This document shows positions 61,891-64,000 of a stretch of DNA of 64,000 bases, in pieces; within the stretch, counting starts at the first letter, position 1; each line of letters opens with the position of its first letter. The DNA lies in contig CBDHCD010000002.1 of the NCBI GenBank assembly GCA_965260995.1, positions 248,001 to 312,000 on the forward strand, written 5' to 3'. Position numbers and translations under genes: made by a program. This DNA comes from JBBROS01 sp965260995 (GTDB lineage: Bacteria > Pseudomonadota > Alphaproteobacteria > Acetobacterales > Acetobacteraceae). The notes beneath the pieces are model-generated. The model had not been told where the DNA came from, did not search any database, and saw nothing but the letters and a program-made list of their open reading frames with translations.

Positions 61891-63588
61891 TCACGCCAGC
61901 GCCGCGCTGCCCGACAGCGCCCGCTCCTGCTGCCGCCGCATCCAGGTCGCCGTTTCCGCCGCGTCCACGCCCAGCTCGTCCAGCACCGCCCGCACCACGT
62001 CGAGGCCCGGCGGCACGCTGCGGTCGATCACCGGCGTGATCCCGATCGTGCGGAACCGCGCCGCCTCCTCGCTCGTGCCCACCACGGCGAACCGCTTCAA
62101 GCCGGGGTAGCGCGCCACGCCGACCGGCGTGATCTCGCTCGCCACCTCGAACGACGGCTCCGTGACGACGATCATGCGCCGCTCGTGGATCGCCACCGGC
62201 TCCCAGATCCGCGTGTCGCTCAGGTCGCCGAACCCGACCGCGTAGCCGTCCGCCACCGCGAGCCGCAGCCGCTTGTCGTCGCGCTCGATCGCCGCGTAGC
62301 CGATCTCGAACTCGTCCAGCGCGTCGGCCACCATCCGGCCGACCCGGCCCATCCCGGCGATGAGCACCGGCGCCGATTCGCCCTGCGGCTGCAGCTCCGC
62401 GTTCTCCCTGCGCGACGGGCGGCGCATCCGCCCGGCCAGCCAACGCCCCGCCTCCGCCACCGTCGGCGTCGCCGCCAGGCTGAGCGCCACCGCCGCGATC
62501 AGCACCGCCCCGGCCTGCTCGCCCACCAGCGCCCGCACCGGCGCCAGGCCCAGGATGACGAACGCGAACTCCGAGCCTTGCGCCAGCAGGAACCCGAGCT
62601 GCGTCGAGCCCGGCACCGACCACCGGAACACCAGGCTCGCCACCGCGTTGGTGCAGGCCTTGACCGCCAGCAGCAGGGCCGCCACCCCGATCACCGCCGG
62701 CCACGCCCGCAGCAGCAGGTGCAGGTCGAGCGACAGCCCGACCGAGATGAAGAACACTCCCAGGAACAGCCCGCGGAACGGCTTGATCTCCGACTGGATC
62801 ACCGCCCGGTACGGCGTCTCGGCGATGATCATGCCGCCCAGGAACGCCCCCAGCGTCAAGGACAGCCCGGCCTTCCCGGTCGCCCACCCCGCCGCCAGCG
62901 CCACCAGCAGCGCCATCGCGGTGAACACCTCCTCGTTGCGCGTCCGCGCCACCAGGTCGAACAACGGCCGCACCACCAGCCGCGCCAGCGCCACCGCGAT
63001 GCCGAACGCGGCCAGCGCCTTGGCCAGCGCCGCCGCCATCGCCGGCAGGACCGCCTCCCCGCTCCCCAGCGCCCCGGCCACGATCAGCAGGAAGATCGCC
63101 GCCACGTCCTGGAAGATCAGGATCGCCGTCGCCGTCAGCCCGACCGGGCAGTTCTGCTGGTGCCGCTCCGCGATCAGCCCCGCCACCACCGCCGTCGAGG
63201 ACAGCGCCAGCGTCGCCCCCACCAGCAGCGCCGTCATCGGCGGCAGCCCCAGCAGCCACCCGGCCGCGCCCAGCCCCAGCGTCCCGGCCAGCACCTGCAC
63301 CGGCCCGAAGCCGAAGATGTCCCGCGCCTGGCTCCGCACGTGCGCCAGCGAGAAGTGCAGCCCGATGTCGAACAACAGGAACACCACGCCCAGCTCGGCC
63401 AGCGTCAGCACCGTCGCGTTGTCCGACACGAACGGCACCCCGGTGCCGCTCAGCCCCATCCCCAGCACCAGGTAGCCGACGATCGGGCTGAGGCCGAGAA
63501 CCCGCGACCCCACCGCCGCCGCCACCCCAAGCGCCAGCAGCACGATCACTGGCAGGAGAGCCGAGAGCAGGGCGTGCGCGTCGGCCAT
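61891..63588 (-). CDS. KefB/RosB-type cation:proton antiporter (CPA2) with TrkA-N domain
   Basis: This 565-residue protein has about twelve hydrophobic helices (1-390), including the CPA2 signatures GVVFLLFDIGLHFSLAHV and LALSSTAVVAGL with QDVAAIFLL. The C-terminal part (from about 415) is an RCK/TrkA-N domain: VLIAGMGRVGRMVADAL and YAVGFGDLSDTRIWE. It exports K+ under nucleotide or stress control. ATG 63588 (MADAHALL) is used. It is 98 bases from the hybrid kinase. Confidence 0.93.
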   Translation of the reverse strand: MADAHALLSALLPVIVLLALGVAAAVGSRVLGLSPIVGYLVLGMGLSGTGVPFVSDNATVLTLAELGVVFLLFDIGLHFSLAHVRSQARDIFGFGPVQVLAGTLGLGAAGWLLGLPPMTALLVGATLALSSTAVVAGLIAERHQQNCPVGLTATAILIFQDVAAIFLLIVAGALGSGEAVLPAMAAALAKALAAFGIAVALARLVVRPLFDLVARTRNEEVFTAMALLVALAAGWATGKAGLSLTLGAFLGGMIIAETPYRAVIQSEIKPFRGLFLGVFFISVGLSLDLHLLLRAWPAVIGVAALLLAVKACTNAVASLVFRWSVPGSTQLGFLLAQGSEFAFVILGLAPVRALVGEQAGAVLIAAVALSLAATPTVAEAGRWLAGRMRRPSRRENAELQPQGESAPVLIAGMGRVGRMVADALDEFEIGYAAIERDDKRLRLAVADGYAVGFGDLSDTRIWEPVAIHERRMIVVTEPSFEVASEITPVGVARYPGLKRFAVVGTSEEAARFRTIGITPVIDRSVPPGLDVVRAVLDELGVDAAETATWMRRQQERALSGSAALA

Positions 63589-63669
63589 CCGGGAACCCTG
63601 CCTGCTTGAGCGTGACTGCGGGGTTCCCGTTATGGACGGCCCGCCACCCTGCTTCAAGTGCGACCGGCG

Positions 63670-63696
63670 TTGACCGCCTCATCCGGAAAATATACC
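63670..63696 (+). promoter_or_regulatory. Possible promoter of DNA methyltransferase gene
   Basis: TTGACC (63670-63675) precedes TATACC (63691-63696) by 15 bases, 18 bases upstream of the start codon. The spacing is short, so this is a modest call. Confidence 0.4.
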
Positions 63697-63714
63697 TAGA
63701 CCGCATGGAACCCG

Positions 63715-64000
63715 ATGCGCGTCCTTGACCTCTTCAGCGGCATCGGCGGCGCCAGCCTCGGCCTCCATTGGACCGGGATGCGCACCGTCGCCTTCTGCGA
63801 GCAGGACCACTTCGCCGCCGCCGTCCTCGCTCGCCACTGGCCCGGCCTGCCCATCTACCCCGACATCCGCGCCCTCTCCGCCGCCCGCCTCCGCGCCGAC
63901 GGCGTTCCTTGGGCCGACCTCATCGTCGGCGGCTTCCCTTGCCAGGACACCAGCCTCGCCGGCCGCGGCGCCGGCCTCGGCGGCGCGCGCTTGGGCTTGT
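63715..64000 (+). CDS. DNA (cytosine-5-)-methyltransferase, 3'-truncated by window edge
   Basis: The first 95 codons are visible. Motif I is LDLFSGIGGASLGLHW, CEQDHFAAAVLARHWPG is the SAM-binding acidic region, and motif IV VGGFPCQDTSLAGRG has the catalytic cysteine. It methylates DNA cytosine at C5. The target recognition domain lies beyond 64000. It may belong to a restriction-modification system, be an orphan, or be part of a prophage. ATG 63715 gives the family N-terminus. Confidence 0.9.
   Translation, partial: MRVLDLFSGIGGASLGLHWTGMRTVAFCEQDHFAAAVLARHWPGLPIYPDIRALSAARLRADGVPWADLIVGGFPCQDTSLAGRGAGLGGARLGL

Noticed and set aside
58547..62110. A 1187-codon open frame antisense to the hybrid kinase
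   Set aside because: Composition is almost entirely Arg/Pro/His/Val, with no domain; it is a shadow of the kinase frame in high-GC DNA.

Overview
The window is a very GC-rich stretch of alphaproteobacterial chromosome. Gene content and order point to Rhodospirillales, most likely an Acetobacteraceae-type organism (Roseomonas/Rubritepida-like). This is inferred from purC-purS-purQ-purL-bolA-grxD, tatB-tatC-serS, the etfBA/hbd block with a HIG1-type small protein, coq7, and a C30-type carotenoid cluster. No database search was possible.

Layout. 1-0.95 kb: end of a sugar-nucleotide epimerase and a DUF2945 gene. 0.95-7.9 kb: a divergent carotenoid locus (aldehyde dehydrogenase on minus; two CrtN/CrtI-type oxidases, acyltransferase, glycosyltransferase and DUF2141 on plus), resembling pathways to glycosylated, acylated C30 carotenoic acids. 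7.9-10.9 kb: two ferredoxin-like genes overlapping tail to tail, coq7 and dsbB in an overlapping minus operon, a GST and an exported protein. 11.4-14.6 kb: tRNA-Ser(CGA), rplU-rpmA-obgE-proB with a visible promoter and an internal terminator. 14.6-19.6 kb: TerC-type membrane protein, purB, a small exported protein, a GGDEF-EAL protein. 19.7-25.8 kb: the purine operon with two secreted Rap1a/Tai-like genes inside it, then bolA, grxD and a DUF2461 gene. 25.8-31.2 kb: mutS, glnD. 31.3-31.5 kb: a 57-aa membrane protein behind a LexA-type box. 31.7-35.3 kb: ilvE, divergent from marR-ompR-envZ type genes. 35.3-37.8 kb: a PEP-CTERM protein behind a sigma-54-like promoter and a large secreted-type protein. 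37.8-44.2 kb: an orphan OmpR-type regulator, a hybrid kinase, a complete 863-bp IS5-family element and an SDR. 44.3-47.7 kb: uvrC, folB, folM-like SDR. 47.8-54 kb: a CAU-anticodon tRNA, ppa, an EamA transporter, serS, tatC, tatB, a palindromic mobile repeat, asd. 54-55.7 kb: blh and a microbial rhodopsin. 55.9-58.8 kb: hbd, etfA, etfB, HIG1-type protein. 58.9-64 kb: a second hybrid kinase, a KefB-type antiporter and the start of a cytosine-5 DNA methyltransferase cut by the window edge.

Most of the window is housekeeping. The accessory parts are the carotenoid locus, the rhodopsin/Blh pair (retinal made from beta-carotene, whose synthesis genes are not here), the PEP-CTERM/secreted-protein island with its regulators and the IS element, the paired immunity-like genes in the purine operon, and the SOS-box small protein. 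Light, oxidative stress and envelope functions are over-represented among them.
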